Shown here piece by piece: positions 42,990 through 52,500 of a stretch of 64,000 bases of DNA. The stretch comes from Paenibacillus sacheonensis. GTDB taxonomy: Bacteria; Bacillota; Bacilli; Paenibacillales; Paenibacillaceae. Within the stretch, counting starts at the first letter, position 1, and every line of letters begins with the position of its first letter. The notes below the pieces were generated by a model. The model was not told the origin of the DNA, did not search any database, and worked only from the letters and a program-made list of their open reading frames with translations. The translations under genes and the position numbers were made by a program. The DNA is taken from positions 372,001 to 436,000 of the forward strand of contig NZ_JAAAMU010000004.1 in assembly GCF_009909195.1 (NCBI RefSeq), read 5' to 3'.

Positions 42990-43499
42990 TCATTTGACGT
43001 ACCAATAAAGCGCGAGTTCCGTCATCACCGACGCATGCCCCATTTGACGCAGCATGGCGGATAGGTTCCCGCGGTGGTAGGTGCCGTGGTTGACGATCTG
43101 GAGAGCCAGCTCCGAGAGCTTGACGTCTCGGATGCCCGCATACGGATTGTCGAGCGTGAGGATGGCGTCCAAATCGTCTTGACGGACCAGGAAATCATAA
43201 ATATCGTCACTGAGCGCTTCGAATGCGGATTCCAGATCCGCCAGGCTCAGATCCCGCATGTCGGTCTGCAGCGACCCGGTTTCGTTCATGGCGTCGGCCA
43301 TGCCGGTGCCCTGCATGATCATGAACCAAGTGCGGTCAACCTTGTAGATGTGCGCTAATCCTTCGGCCAGCGTCGGAAATGAGCTGATAACTTCCCGGCG
43401 ATACATCTCGGCGGGGAGTTCCTTCACATGTTGAATCATCGTCAGGTTTGCCCATTTGTGAAAGCGGATCATTTCAAGGGCGTGATGGGTTGTTTTCAT
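42990..43499 (-). CDS. DinB-like metalloprotein
   Basis: 169 residues, GGAGGC nine bases before the ATG. Opens HHALEMIRFHKWANLTMIQH and has the metal-type His of LAHIYKVDRTWF and QIVNHGTYHRGNLSAML. Same superfamily as the 26267 gene but not closely similar. Convergent with the methyltransferase and divergent from the AAA protease. Confidence 0.9.
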   Translation of the reverse strand: MKTTHHALEMIRFHKWANLTMIQHVKELPAEMYRREVISSFPTLAEGLAHIYKVDRTWFMIMQGTGMADAMNETGSLQTDMRDLSLADLESAFEALSDDIYDFLVRQDDLDAILTLDNPYAGIRDVKLSELALQIVNHGTYHRGNLSAMLRQMGHASVMTELALYWYVK

Positions 43500-43780
43500 G
43501 CTTGGCTGCCTCCGATACTGGAATAATTTGTTTGAAGCTGACTCTAGTATACATCAACAATGCTGACAACTTACTGTCAGTATTAGGATCGGCACCTTAA
43601 ATAAAGGTTACCGCTGGGGCAGAGATGCATCACATACGATGTGAGATAAAGAGGAAGGGGCTGATGCTCCTTCCTTTTTGCGCTGCCGGCATGGCCGGAA
43701 TCTTTCTTCCAAGCGTGAATATTTCAATCCATAGACTAATAAATTTGGGTATGACTTTCAAACGTGAAGGAAGTGTGGCT

Positions 43781-45844
43781 ATGAGGGGATATCGATGGAA
43801 GCAGTGGCGCAAACGTATCCTCTGGCTGCTCGTGATCGGCCTAGTGATCTGGTACGTGGCTACCGGCGGGCCGACGGTCTTGTCGGTAGCGGTGAGCATA
43901 CTCAGTCTGCTGCTGCAGCTCCTGTTCGCCATGATGTTCATGATCGTCCAGTTCGTCGCCCTTTTCTGGTTTTTGGCCAGGGGAAGAACGTATTGGGTGC
44001 TGCCCGGGGAGACGGGCGCCACGTGGGACGATTACCGGGGCAATCCCGAGATCGTGGACAACGCGAAGCGGATCGTGACGCTGCTGCGAGGCGTGAAGGA
44101 TTTCAAGGAAATGGGCGGCGAAGCGATCCGGGGATTTCTGTTGTGCGGTCCGCCGGGTACCGGAAAGTCTTATCTCGCGCAGGTCATCGCCAACGAGGCG
44201 CAGGTGCCATTCGCCTATGCTTCGGCGCCAAGCTTTCAGAACATGTTCTTCGGCGTCGGCAACATGAAGGTCATGCGGCTGTACAAGAAAGCGCGCAACT
44301 TGGCGAACGTGTACGGCGCCTGCATTATTTTCATCGACGAGATCGATGCGATCGGCATGAAGCGAAACGGCGGCGGCGGTGGCGGGATGATGGGCATGAT
44401 GGGCATGGGCGGAGGCTCGGGGCTTCTCAACGAGCTGCTGCTGCAGATGGACCCGCCCAATCTCGATAACGGCAAAATCGCGAAAATGCTCCGTTCGATG
44501 GGTTTGCGGCGCAAGAAGGCGGAGCGTCCGGCCGTGCTGACCGTGGCGGCGACGAACTTGCCCGAGGTGCTGGACTCGGCTCTGCTGCGGCCGGGTCGGT
44601 TCGATCGGCAGCTGTGGGTCGATTCGCCCGATTATGATGGACGCGTCGACATTTTCCAGTACTATTTGAAGAAAGTAAAAGCGGATGAGACGCTGACGCC
44701 GGAGAAGGCCGCGCTCGACACGATCGGCTACAGCCCGGCTCAGATCAAGCACATCGTGAACGAATCGGTCGTCATCGCGCATCAGCGGGGCGCCCCGAAG
44801 GCGAGTTACTTGGACTTCCGCGTCGCGATGGAAACGTATGAATGGGGACTCAAGCAGCCGTTGCGTTCGATGAGCGAGGACGAGAAACGCAACGTCGCTT
44901 ACCACGAAGCGGGCCATGCGGTCGCGCAATATTTGCTCAAGCCGCATGAGCGGGTCTGGAAGGTGACGATCATCCGCCGCGGCAGCGCGCTTGGCCTCGC
45001 GGCGACGAAGCCGACGCATGAACGGTATAACCGAAGCGACAGCGAGATGTTGGCCGCCATTCAGGTCTGCTTGGCCGCCCGGGCGGTCGAGGAGGAGTTT
45101 CTCGGGAAGAAGCTGAACGGCGTGACCTCCGATCTGCAGCAGGCGACCAACATGGCAGGCGCGTATCTCGGCGCGGTCGGCATGGGCGACGAGCTGTTCA
45201 GCTTCCTCGCGGCGGGCTCGCATCAGGAGGCGCTGAAGTCGCTGCGGCCGAAGATCAATGAACTATTGAAGGACCAAATGCAGCAGGTGAAGAAGCTGGT
45301 GAGGGACCATGCTGAATTCGTCCACGTCATCGCCGATGAGCTGCTGAAGCAAGGCGATCTGACCGGCGAGCAGATCGAAGGGATCTATCTGTCCATCTAT
45401 GGGCGCACGCGGCCGGACCCGCCGAAGGTCATGACGCGGGCGGACAAGGAGACGGAGCGGGCGGAGGCCGAAGCGGGGATGAATGCGGAGCCGGGGACCG
45501 ATGGGAAAGCGGTTGGCGAGTCGGCAGCTGAAGCGCAGTCAGATGCGGGAGAGAAATCCGAAGCGAAAGTGGTCGCCGAGCCGGGGACCGAACCGGGCGA
45601 GACGGAGTCCGAAGCGAAAGCCGGTGCGAAGCCGGAAGCGGAACCAGTTGGCAATGGGGAGGCAGCGGCGGGACCGACGACGGAGGAGAAGGCGGATGCG
45701 AAGCCGAAGGCCAAGGTGAAGGCGGAGGAGGAGCATGAAGCCGAATCCGTGGAAGCGGAGGCGGAAGAAGACCAAGAGGACGACGCGAACGATGGCGCGG
45801 TATCTGGCGACGATGGTTCCGACCGCGGTCGTGGAAAGGAATGA
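43781..45844 (+). CDS. Diverged FtsH-like membrane AAA zinc protease with acidic tail
   Basis: 687 residues from ATG 43781, preceded by GAAGGAAGTG; the frame to 43625 adds improbable residues. Parts: two membrane segments (about 10-65), AAA module with Walker A CGPPGTGKS (about 122-130), Walker B IIFIDEIDAIG and second-region SALLRPGRFDRQ, then a peptidase M41 domain with HEAGH (375-379) and TSDLQQATNMAG carrying the third metal ligand. A Gly/Met-rich insert follows Walker B, and a Glu/Ala/Lys-rich tail of about 135 residues (from about 552) is strongly acidic. It lacks the usual FtsH periplasmic domain. Likely a second, specialised protease beside the housekeeping FtsH. Confidence 0.9.
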   Translation: MRGYRWKQWRKRILWLLVIGLVIWYVATGGPTVLSVAVSILSLLLQLLFAMMFMIVQFVALFWFLARGRTYWVLPGETGATWDDYRGNPEIVDNAKRIVTLLRGVKDFKEMGGEAIRGFLLCGPPGTGKSYLAQVIANEAQVPFAYASAPSFQNMFFGVGNMKVMRLYKKARNLANVYGACIIFIDEIDAIGMKRNGGGGGGMMGMMGMGGGSGLLNELLLQMDPPNLDNGKIAKMLRSMGLRRKKAERPAVLTVAATNLPEVLDSALLRPGRFDRQLWVDSPDYDGRVDIFQYYLKKVKADETLTPEKAALDTIGYSPAQIKHIVNESVVIAHQRGAPKASYLDFRVAMETYEWGLKQPLRSMSEDEKRNVAYHEAGHAVAQYLLKPHERVWKVTIIRRGSALGLAATKPTHERYNRSDSEMLAAIQVCLAARAVEEEFLGKKLNGVTSDLQQATNMAGAYLGAVGMGDELFSFLAAGSHQEALKSLRPKINELLKDQMQQVKKLVRDHAEFVHVIADELLKQGDLTGEQIEGIYLSIYGRTRPDPPKVMTRADKETERAEAEAGMNAEPGTDGKAVGESAAEAQSDAGEKSEAKVVAEPGTEPGETESEAKAGAKPEAEPVGNGEAAAGPTTEEKADAKPKAKVKAEEEHEAESVEAEAEEDQEDDANDGAVSGDDGSDRGRGKE

Positions 45845-45887
45845 TTGGAGGCTGGCAAGGGTGCAAGCCTATACGCGCCGCTCGTGT

Positions 45888-45916
45888 AAGAACCCGCTGA
45901 AACAGCGGGTTCTTTG
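45888..45916 (+). terminator. Terminator of the AAA protease gene
   Basis: AAGAACCCGCTG pairs perfectly with CAGCGGGTTCTT around AAA, then TGCC. Confidence 0.85.
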
Positions 45917-45978
45917 CCGTATGGGAAGCGTCCAAGATGTGCGGGCGATGAGCTGCCTTTACCGGGTCTTGTCGTGCA

Positions 45979-46230
45979 TGAATGGCGAAAGCTGACTTCC
46001 GAGCAGTTTTTCCGAGCTGTTCGGCGAGGCCTGATGTCGCAAAGCCAGCTTATTTTCGATCAACTTCGTGCGCAGTGCGGTAGGATTGAATGACGAAAGC
46101 TGACTCCGCAACTTTCGTGGCCGTTCGGCATGATTTCAGCTAGAAAAGCTGCCTCTTGATCAACTTTTCGGGCTGGTTGTCCGAATTCCGCGGTTAAAGA
46201 TGATTGAAAATCAACTTTTCGAACGGTATG
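45979..46230. repeat. Degenerate long direct repeats (unit about 100-108 bp)
   Basis: TGAATGRCGAAAGCTGACT occurs at 45979 and 46087, GTTCGGC at 46019 and 46123, and GATCAACTT followed by CG at 46058 and 46158. A shorter third relative (AAAATCAACTTTTCGAACGG) starts near 46207. The gap 45845-46427 holds no recognisable gene besides this. Confidence 0.6.
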
Positions 46231-46334
46231 GACGGGTCAACCGTGCGAATCCGGCCGAGTGAAGCGAATCGAAGCCAAACGAAACGAACTAGCGAAACCG
46301 TACTCGCGGAGTGAATAAGCTAAATAAGGCATTT

Positions 46335-46364
46335 TTGCGTGGGAATCGGAAGAGTGTGTATAAT
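46335..46364 (+). promoter_or_regulatory. Sigma-A-like promoter of the modA-like gene
   Basis: TATAAT at 46359-46364, with TTGCGT at 46335-46340 (18-bp spacer), 64 bp before the start. Confidence 0.5.
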
Positions 46365-46427
46365 CGTAACGAGAATGGCAGTCCAGATTGGATATTGGCA
46401 GCGTTGATGCAGTACAGGAGGATAAGG

Positions 46428-47288
46428 ATGTCGGGAATCAAGTACATAAGCAGGGCTTGGATGGGATGCATGGCGCTGGCTGTCGTTCTGGCAGGCTGCG
46501 GGAACAGTGACGGGAATAGGGGATCGGCGGTCGATCATGGACCGGCATCCGCGGGGCAGGGAGCATCGAATGATGCGGATCAGCCGGAGGGGCAGGTTGA
46601 GCTGATCGTCTCGGCCGCGGCCAGCATGACGGATGCGCTTGGCGAAATCAAGAAAAATTACGAGGCGGTTCATCGCAACGTCGCGATTCGGTTCAACTTC
46701 GGCGCGTCGGGAACGCTGCAGAAGCAAATCGAGCAGGGCGCGCCTGCCGATCTGTTCTTGTCGGCATCCCCGAAGAACATGGAGCCGCTGATCGATAAAG
46801 GCTTGATCGATACCGAACATGAAGGAGAGCTGCTCTCGAACGAGCTCGTCGTCGTCGTTCCGGCAGGGGCGAAGACGCGGATCGACGCGTTGGCCGACCT
46901 GGCCGCGGCAAGCGTGAAGCGGATGGCAGTCGGCATTCCGGAGAGCGTGCCGGCTGGCGTTTACGCCAAGGAAGCACTAAGCGCAGCCAAGCTGTGGGAC
47001 GCCTTGCAGGCCAAGACGGTTCAGGGCAAGGATGTCCGTCAAGTGCTCCAATACGTGGAAACCGGCAATGCGGACGCGGGGTTCGTCTATAAGACGGACG
47101 CGCTGACCTCGAAGAAGGTCAGCATCGCCTTCGCCGTCGATGCAGCCGCGCATGCGCCGATCCTATATCCGGCAGGCGTCGTGAAGGGAACCAAGCAGAT
47201 GAAGCAAGCAGAGGAATTCTACGCATATTTGCGGTCGACAGAAGCTATGAAGGTGTTCGAAGCTTTCGGCTTCGCCGCTGCGACCTAA
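46428..47288 (+). CDS. ModA-like molybdate/anion-binding lipoprotein
   Basis: 286 residues from ATG 46428 with AGGAGG upstream. Lipobox VLAGC (Cys24). ModA-type sequence: ELIVSAAASMTDALGEI, FNFGASGTLQKQIEQGAPAD, YVETGNADAGFVYKTDA, matching the ligand-loop segments of molybdate-binding proteins. No modB or modC follows, so it is separated from a permease or acts with one elsewhere. Molybdate or tungstate is the expected ligand. Confidence 0.9.
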   Translation: MSGIKYISRAWMGCMALAVVLAGCGNSDGNRGSAVDHGPASAGQGASNDADQPEGQVELIVSAAASMTDALGEIKKNYEAVHRNVAIRFNFGASGTLQKQIEQGAPADLFLSASPKNMEPLIDKGLIDTEHEGELLSNELVVVVPAGAKTRIDALADLAAASVKRMAVGIPESVPAGVYAKEALSAAKLWDALQAKTVQGKDVRQVLQYVETGNADAGFVYKTDALTSKKVSIAFAVDAAAHAPILYPAGVVKGTKQMKQAEEFYAYLRSTEAMKVFEAFGFAAAT

Positions 47289-47308
47289 ACAGCTGCATCC
47301 TAGAGAAA

Positions 47309-47345
47309 GAGGCTCGCCCCGATCGCGTGGCGGGCCTCCTTGCGT
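47309..47345 (+). terminator. Probable terminator of the modA-like gene
   Basis: GAGGCTCGCC pairs with GGCGGGCCTC (one U-G), followed by a weak CTTGCG. In the remaining stretch to 47833 I see no credible gene. Confidence 0.5.
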
Positions 47346-47833
47346 TCGTTTCGCGATGAGGCGACCATTAAGCACGCGGCAGCAGCAGTAGTTCAGGCTC
47401 CGCCGTTCCGTCATGCTGTCCCGCTGTTCCATCATGCTGACTTCTCCGCTGTCCCGGCGCACGCTCCGGTTTCTCTCATAACCGATGCGTACGGTCGGAG
47501 AATCGCAATTAAAAATCTGTTGAGCGGCCAGGATGCCGCTCATTTCGCTCTTGTTTCCGACATAAACATACGTATGCTCCACAGGAGAGCCGTGTTTTCA
47601 TGAAGCGTCGCGATGCTCGCTCCGTATGCGCGTGCTTCCTCCATGACGTTTGCTTCGCACGAAGCCTCATCCCGCGTTTGCCGCCGTTATTTTCCGAACC
47701 TTTGGAACCGCTTACCATAGTCAACCAGAGACATACATAGATGAATTCAAGACGAGGCACAAGCCGAGAGGAGTGAGAGACCGTCTACTGATAAATAAGC
47801 CTGCTGTGCTTACAATGGAAGGGAGAGGGACAT

Positions 47834-50800
47834 TTGGATCGTTCTGTTCATCTTATGCAAGGGATCAAATGGCTGCTTGCCGCCGCGCTGGCTTTGGCGC
47901 TCGTCATCGCAGCTTCGAACCGCGCGAATGCCGATGGCACGGGGACTTTCGAGGTCGGGAGTTACTGGCAGCCGCCCAAGTATATCGGCGCGGACTATAA
48001 TACGAACGCGAACTGGGCGAATATGGCCGCCGCGAAGATCGATATGGCGACCGCGATTCGGGTACCCGCCGGCACGAATCTGGATAAAGCGGCCAACGAG
48101 ACGGGCATTGCCAACAGCTCGGCGAATAACGTGAAGCTGCTCGTCACGGATTCAAGCATTTATGGGCATCCGGTCAATTCGGCGGCGGAGATTGCGGCCT
48201 TGCAGGCAGCGGTAACGCCGTATGCCGGCGATTCGCGCGTCAAGGGAATTAATTTGAAGGACGAACCGATGACGCACGAATTGCTCGGCTATGCGAACGC
48301 CTATAAGGCGATCAAAGCGCTCGATCCGGATTTGGACGTTTACGTGAATTTATTGCCGGGCATAGCCGGCATGAATCCCTACCCGGGCAAGCTTTTCTAT
48401 GCCAATTCGACCGCACAGGGCTTTGGGAATTATATTACGCCGAGCGCGCCGATCGGACAAACGATCACGATCCCCGCGAACGTAAGCTATTTGGACGGCG
48501 TCGTTTTCTACATCGATTCGCTGCAATGGGCTTCAAACGAGACGCTGACGTTAAAGCTTTGGAATAGCCCTGCGAAGACGAGCCTGATCGGGCAAGGAAG
48601 CATTGCAGGCAACGGCAGCGGCAATGCATGGGAGTATTACAAGTATTTCATGCTTGGGAAAACGGTAACGCCGGGAGGCACGTATTATCTCGAGCTCGTC
48701 CATAACGGCGGCGGCGACAACTCCGTCGGTTGGGCGATTCGGTCCAACACGGACACTTATGCCGGCGGTCAAGCGTACGAGAACGGGGCGGCCAAAGCCT
48801 ACGATTTCAACTTCCAGTTGTTCACGGAGCGAACGAACGGAGGTACGCCTTTCGAAAATTACCTCGACGATTGGCTGCAGTACAGCGGTGCCGACACCTT
48901 GCTTTACGATAATTATCCGTTTCGGACCACCGGAGACGATGCCGGGTATTTCGACCGGATGGAGTCGGTGCGCGGCAGGGGACTTGCGAACGACGTGATT
49001 TACGGCGCATTCCTGCAAAGCGTCGAAATTCCGGGGGCTTACCGCAATACCAGTTTGAACGAGAAACGCATGAACGTGTATTCGTACTTAACCTACGGCT
49101 TTAAAAAGCTGAACTGGTTCACCTATTGGACGCCGGATGCGGCGGGAGGAGAAACGTTCCAGAACGCGCCGGTCAGCGCTTCGGGCGGGCTGCAAGCGGG
49201 TTATGCGCAGATTCAGACGCTGAATACGGAAATGCGGAACCTGGGCGGAACCTTGAAAGACCTCGTCTCCGTACGCGTATATCACTCGGGTTCCTCGATT
49301 CCGTCCAAGACGATCGCCGTCCCCGACGATTTCTTCGTGAAGCCGAGCGACTTGTCGCAGCCGATCATCGAAGGTTATTTCACGAACGCGGCGGGGCGCA
49401 AGTACGTGATGCTGACGAACCGCGATTATGCGAGCGCGAGAACGCTGACCTTCCAATTCAGTCCGAAACCGGCTTCGCTCACGGAAATATCCAAGTCCAC
49501 GGGCCTGGAAGTCGGCGTGCCCGGCTATAACGCGGCAACCGGAGCGCTCAGCATCACGCTGAATCAAGGCGAAGGAAGATTGTTCGCGCTGCCGGCCGGA
49601 TTCTCGCCGTATGCCAACCTCGCCGCGGAAGCTGCCGTATCGGCCACGAGCTCTTACGAGAGCACGGCCGACGACGGATGGGGCGTGTCGAAGGTTCACG
49701 ACGACAATCGAGGCTCCGGTACGGTCAACGGAGTGATTTCATCCGGCTGGAGCAGTAAAAACAACCTGGGCGCCAACCATACCGAGTCGATTACTTTCGA
49801 CCTCGGCGCGGCGAAAACGGTCGGCGAGGTCGTCCTGTTCCCAAGGGGAGGAGGGGGCGCGTTCTACCCGGTCGACTTTACGATTCAAGTGGCGGCGAAT
49901 GCCGGCGGTCCTTGGACCACGGTGGCCGCGAAGACGGGACAGCCGCAGGCATCAACGGCCCAGTGGATCCCGTTCGCGCCGGTAACGGCCAGGTATGTCA
50001 AGGTCGAGGGCACGAACCTGAGGCTGGGTTCCGGCCAATACCGGATGCAGTTCGCGGAGGTTGAAATCTATGCGGCGCCGAATTTGGCGAAGGGCGCGAC
50101 GCTGTCTGCCAGCAGCTCCGTCGAGGATTCCAGCTGGGGCTTAGCCAAAGCGAACGATCATATCCGCAGCGGCGTTCCCGGTTCGAACGGCTGGTCGAGC
50201 AGCGCGAACTTGAGCGCGAACCATACCGAATCGGTTACGTTGAATTTGCAGGCGACGAGATCGGTCACTAAAGTCGATCTGTATCCGCGCAACGACAACG
50301 GCAACGTCGGGGCCGGTTTTCCGGTTGATTTCACGATTCAAGTGGCGGCGAATGCCGGCGGTCCTTGGACGACGGTCGTCACGCAGGCCGGGTACGCGCA
50401 GCCGGGCGGCACCGTGCAAAGCTTCTCGTTTGCGGCGCAGACCGCGCGTTACGTGAGGATTGAAGGCACGAGTCTCCGACAGATCGCGGCGGAAGCGGGA
50501 ACGCCGTACCGCATGCAATTCTCGGAGATCGAAGCGTATGGCGGACTGGGCGCGAGCATCCCGCTCGCGAACGCCGGTTTCGAGTCGCCGGGCATCTCCG
50601 GCTTCCAGTACGGTCCGTTCACGAACGGCTGGACGTTCGCCGGGACTTCCGGCATTCAGCACAACGGCAGCGCCTTCGGAGCCGCGTCGGCTCCGGAGGG
50701 CGCGCAAACCGCGCTTATCCAGAACGCCGGAGAATTCAGCCAAACGGTGAATTTCGCGGCCGGCACGTATGCGGTCACGTTCAAAGCCGCCAAGCGCCCG

Positions 50801-50992
50801 ACGGGCGGCACCCAAATCTTCAACGTGTATTACGACGCGGCGCTGATCGGAACCTTCTCGCCGACGTCGACAGGCTTTGCCGCATTCACGACGAACAGCT
50901 TCGTGGCGACGGCAGGCAGCCATACCATCAAATTCGTAGGCACGGTGCTGGGCGACACGACGGACTTCGTGGATGACGTGCAGATTAATTAA
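47834..50992 (+). CDS. Large secreted TIM-barrel-like protein with discoidin (F5/8C) domains
   Basis: 1052 residues from TTG 47834 (GGGAGAGGG upstream). Signal peptide ends near NRANA-DG. Residues about 30-190 and 330-590 look like one beta/alpha barrel with acid candidates KGINLKDEPMTHEL and DTLLYDNYPF. It is interrupted by a jelly-roll-like insert (about 195-330, GQTITIPANVSYLDGVVFYI). Two F5/8 type C modules follow (about 593-745 and 748-905), each with WSSxxNLxANHTES and the sentence VDFTIQVAANAGGPWTTV. A beta-sandwich (about 905-1052) closes the protein. A glycoside hydrolase or glycan-binding role is likely; I cannot name the family. Confidence 0.8.
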   Translation: MDRSVHLMQGIKWLLAAALALALVIAASNRANADGTGTFEVGSYWQPPKYIGADYNTNANWANMAAAKIDMATAIRVPAGTNLDKAANETGIANSSANNVKLLVTDSSIYGHPVNSAAEIAALQAAVTPYAGDSRVKGINLKDEPMTHELLGYANAYKAIKALDPDLDVYVNLLPGIAGMNPYPGKLFYANSTAQGFGNYITPSAPIGQTITIPANVSYLDGVVFYIDSLQWASNETLTLKLWNSPAKTSLIGQGSIAGNGSGNAWEYYKYFMLGKTVTPGGTYYLELVHNGGGDNSVGWAIRSNTDTYAGGQAYENGAAKAYDFNFQLFTERTNGGTPFENYLDDWLQYSGADTLLYDNYPFRTTGDDAGYFDRMESVRGRGLANDVIYGAFLQSVEIPGAYRNTSLNEKRMNVYSYLTYGFKKLNWFTYWTPDAAGGETFQNAPVSASGGLQAGYAQIQTLNTEMRNLGGTLKDLVSVRVYHSGSSIPSKTIAVPDDFFVKPSDLSQPIIEGYFTNAAGRKYVMLTNRDYASARTLTFQFSPKPASLTEISKSTGLEVGVPGYNAATGALSITLNQGEGRLFALPAGFSPYANLAAEAAVSATSSYESTADDGWGVSKVHDDNRGSGTVNGVISSGWSSKNNLGANHTESITFDLGAAKTVGEVVLFPRGGGGAFYPVDFTIQVAANAGGPWTTVAAKTGQPQASTAQWIPFAPVTARYVKVEGTNLRLGSGQYRMQFAEVEIYAAPNLAKGATLSASSSVEDSSWGLAKANDHIRSGVPGSNGWSSSANLSANHTESVTLNLQATRSVTKVDLYPRNDNGNVGAGFPVDFTIQVAANAGGPWTTVVTQAGYAQPGGTVQSFSFAAQTARYVRIEGTSLRQIAAEAGTPYRMQFSEIEAYGGLGASIPLANAGFESPGISGFQYGPFTNGWTFAGTSGIQHNGSAFGAASAPEGAQTALIQNAGEFSQTVNFAAGTYAVTFKAAKRPTGGTQIFNVYYDAALIGTFSPTSTGFAAFTTNSFVATAGSHTIKFVGTVLGDTTDFVDDVQIN

Positions 50993-51021
50993 CGTGAACG
51001 AATGCAATAGGAACGAAGTCG

Positions 51022-51049
51022 GAAGCCGCCCTTGTTGGGCGGCTTCTTT
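51022..51049 (+). terminator. Terminator of the discoidin protein gene
   Basis: GAAGCCGCCC pairs with GGGCGGCTTC around TTGTT, then TTTG. Confidence 0.88.
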
Positions 51050-51208
51050 GCCGGTCGTATAGAACGCATGTGCTTAACGCGCTTTGAATGACATGCGCGC
51101 GTATGGGCGCCTCTGCACGAACGGATTCCCAAATCCTATATCCCGATGGGTAAACGCTATGTTACGATTGGGGCAACGAATACATAGAGGCAGAGGTGGC
51201 ATTTGGCG

Positions 51209-51944
51209 ATGAATGAACATTCCAGCATCATGGGCATTCCGGTTCCGAAGCTGACGATGGCGGAAACGGTGGCAAGAGTTGAAGGCGCTATTGCGGATAG
51301 GAAGCAGGGGCTTGAACCCGGAGATCGCGATGGCCTGCCGGCACGACCGTCAGCTGCGCGGCATCGTCGACGGGGCGGACCTGCTTACGGCGGACGGCAT
51401 CGGGATCGTGATGGTATCCCGCCTGCGGAGGGACCCGCTGCCCGAACGGGTGACCGGCTGCGATCTGCTCTTCGAGCTGCTGGAAGCCGGCAGCCGCGAG
51501 CGTTGGTCATTCTATTTGCTCGGCGCAAGCGAAGCGACAAGCAAACGCGCGGCGGACGTTATTGAAGCGCGCTATCCGCGGGCGAAGGTGGTCGGCAGGC
51601 AGCATGGCTTCTTCGACCCGTCGGAGGACGAGCGGATCGTAGCGGACATTGCGGCGAAGAGGCCCGATGTCCTCGTCGTCGCGCTCGGCGCACCGAAAGC
51701 CGAACGCTGGATTCACGCCTACCGGGACCGGCTGCGGGCTGCGGTCGCTGTCGGCGTGGGCGGCAGCCTGGATATCGTGGCCGGAACCGTTCGGCGCGCG
51801 CCGCGGATCTGGCAGCGGCTTCACGCGGAGTGGCTCTATCGGCTGATCAACCAACCGTCGCGCTGGCGCCGCCAGCTGATTTTGCCCAGGTTCGCTCTTC
51901 AGGCGCTGCGGTATAAGGACAAGCCCCGCGCGCGACGTTCGTAG
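51209..51944 (+). pseudogene. WecG/TagA/CpsF glycosyltransferase, frameshifted near the N terminus
   Basis: The first frame from ATG 51209 (GAGGTGG nine bases upstream) reads IMGIPVPKLTMAETVARVE, the family start, to about residue 33. The remainder, GLNPEIAMACRHDRQLRGIV through DLLTADGIGIVMVSRL, VTGCDLLFELLEAG, YLLGA and ALGAPKAERWI, lies in another frame ending at 51944. The junction is near 51300-51315, where a few family residues (the usual VVT before LNPEI) are also missing, so a short non-triplet deletion is likely. Intact members transfer ManNAc or similar to lipid-linked wall polymers. Confidence 0.8.
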
Positions 51945-52127
51945 CCGCTGCCGGGCATGCCGGAAATCGGGGCAGCGAGAGCGGCGTATCGGCTTTCGCT
52001 GCCCATTCGGTTGCGTGCAGAGAAAGTCAAGGAAAACACGAACTCAGACGGGTTGGTGATTGCCGATGCAAAACCGAAATAGTTGCTCCATAGTGCTTCC
52101 AATGACAAACTCTAACCCCAAAAAAAG

Positions 52128-52313
52128 CTAACGGTTGCGAGGATCGCTAATCTGCTCAAAATGGCCCGTTAATATCGCTAACGGTTGTCAGAGGGCTTAT
52201 TGCGAGTTTTTTTCCATGCTTATCAGCTCCTTGACGCCTGATAACGTCTGTGAGAAACGTTAGAATTTCAAAAGCGGTTATATTCGTGAATTAGCGATGC
52301 TGACAACCGTTAG
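52128..52313. repeat. Interspersed element, copy A, with 10-bp terminal inverted repeats
   Basis: Bounded by CTAACGGTTG (52128-52137) and CAACCGTTAG (52304-52313). Inside, CTAACGGTTGTCAG (52178-52191) is the perfect complement of the 14 bases at the right end (52300-52313), giving nested palindromes. The sequence aligns over its whole length with copy B at 53928-54111. It has no ORF, so it is a MITE-like or structured-RNA repeat. Confidence 0.85.
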
Positions 52314-52355
52314 GTCCCGGGTCACGTTCATGTCGCAAGTGCGGCTCGCCATCAG

Positions 52356-52500
52356 CATGCTCGGCAGTCAGCGCAGCATGCTCAGTAGTCAACGTAACAT
52401 GCTCGCCGTCTTATGCAGGATGCTCGGCATCTAAGCAGCATGCTCTGCTGCCAACGCACCATGCTCGCCATCTAAGCAGCATGCTCGGCAGTCGTTAGTA
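52356..52500. repeat. 21-bp periodic array with CATGCTC core
   Basis: CATGCTC (one copy GATGCTC) starts at 52356, 52377, 52398, 52419, 52439, 52460 and 52480, a period of 20-21 bp, each followed by a variable GSCAKYMWARSG-like segment. Seven units, imperfect, no palindromic spacer as in CRISPR. A weaker relative begins about 52342. Confidence 0.85.

Noticed and set aside
47340..47833. Possible genes in the gap before the discoidin protein
   Set aside because: Frames on both strands have unnatural composition (Cys/Arg clusters) and no ribosome sites; left as unassigned intergenic DNA.
52356..52500. CRISPR array
   Set aside because: Period is 20-21 bp with no distinct 20-40-bp spacers and no cas gene in the window.
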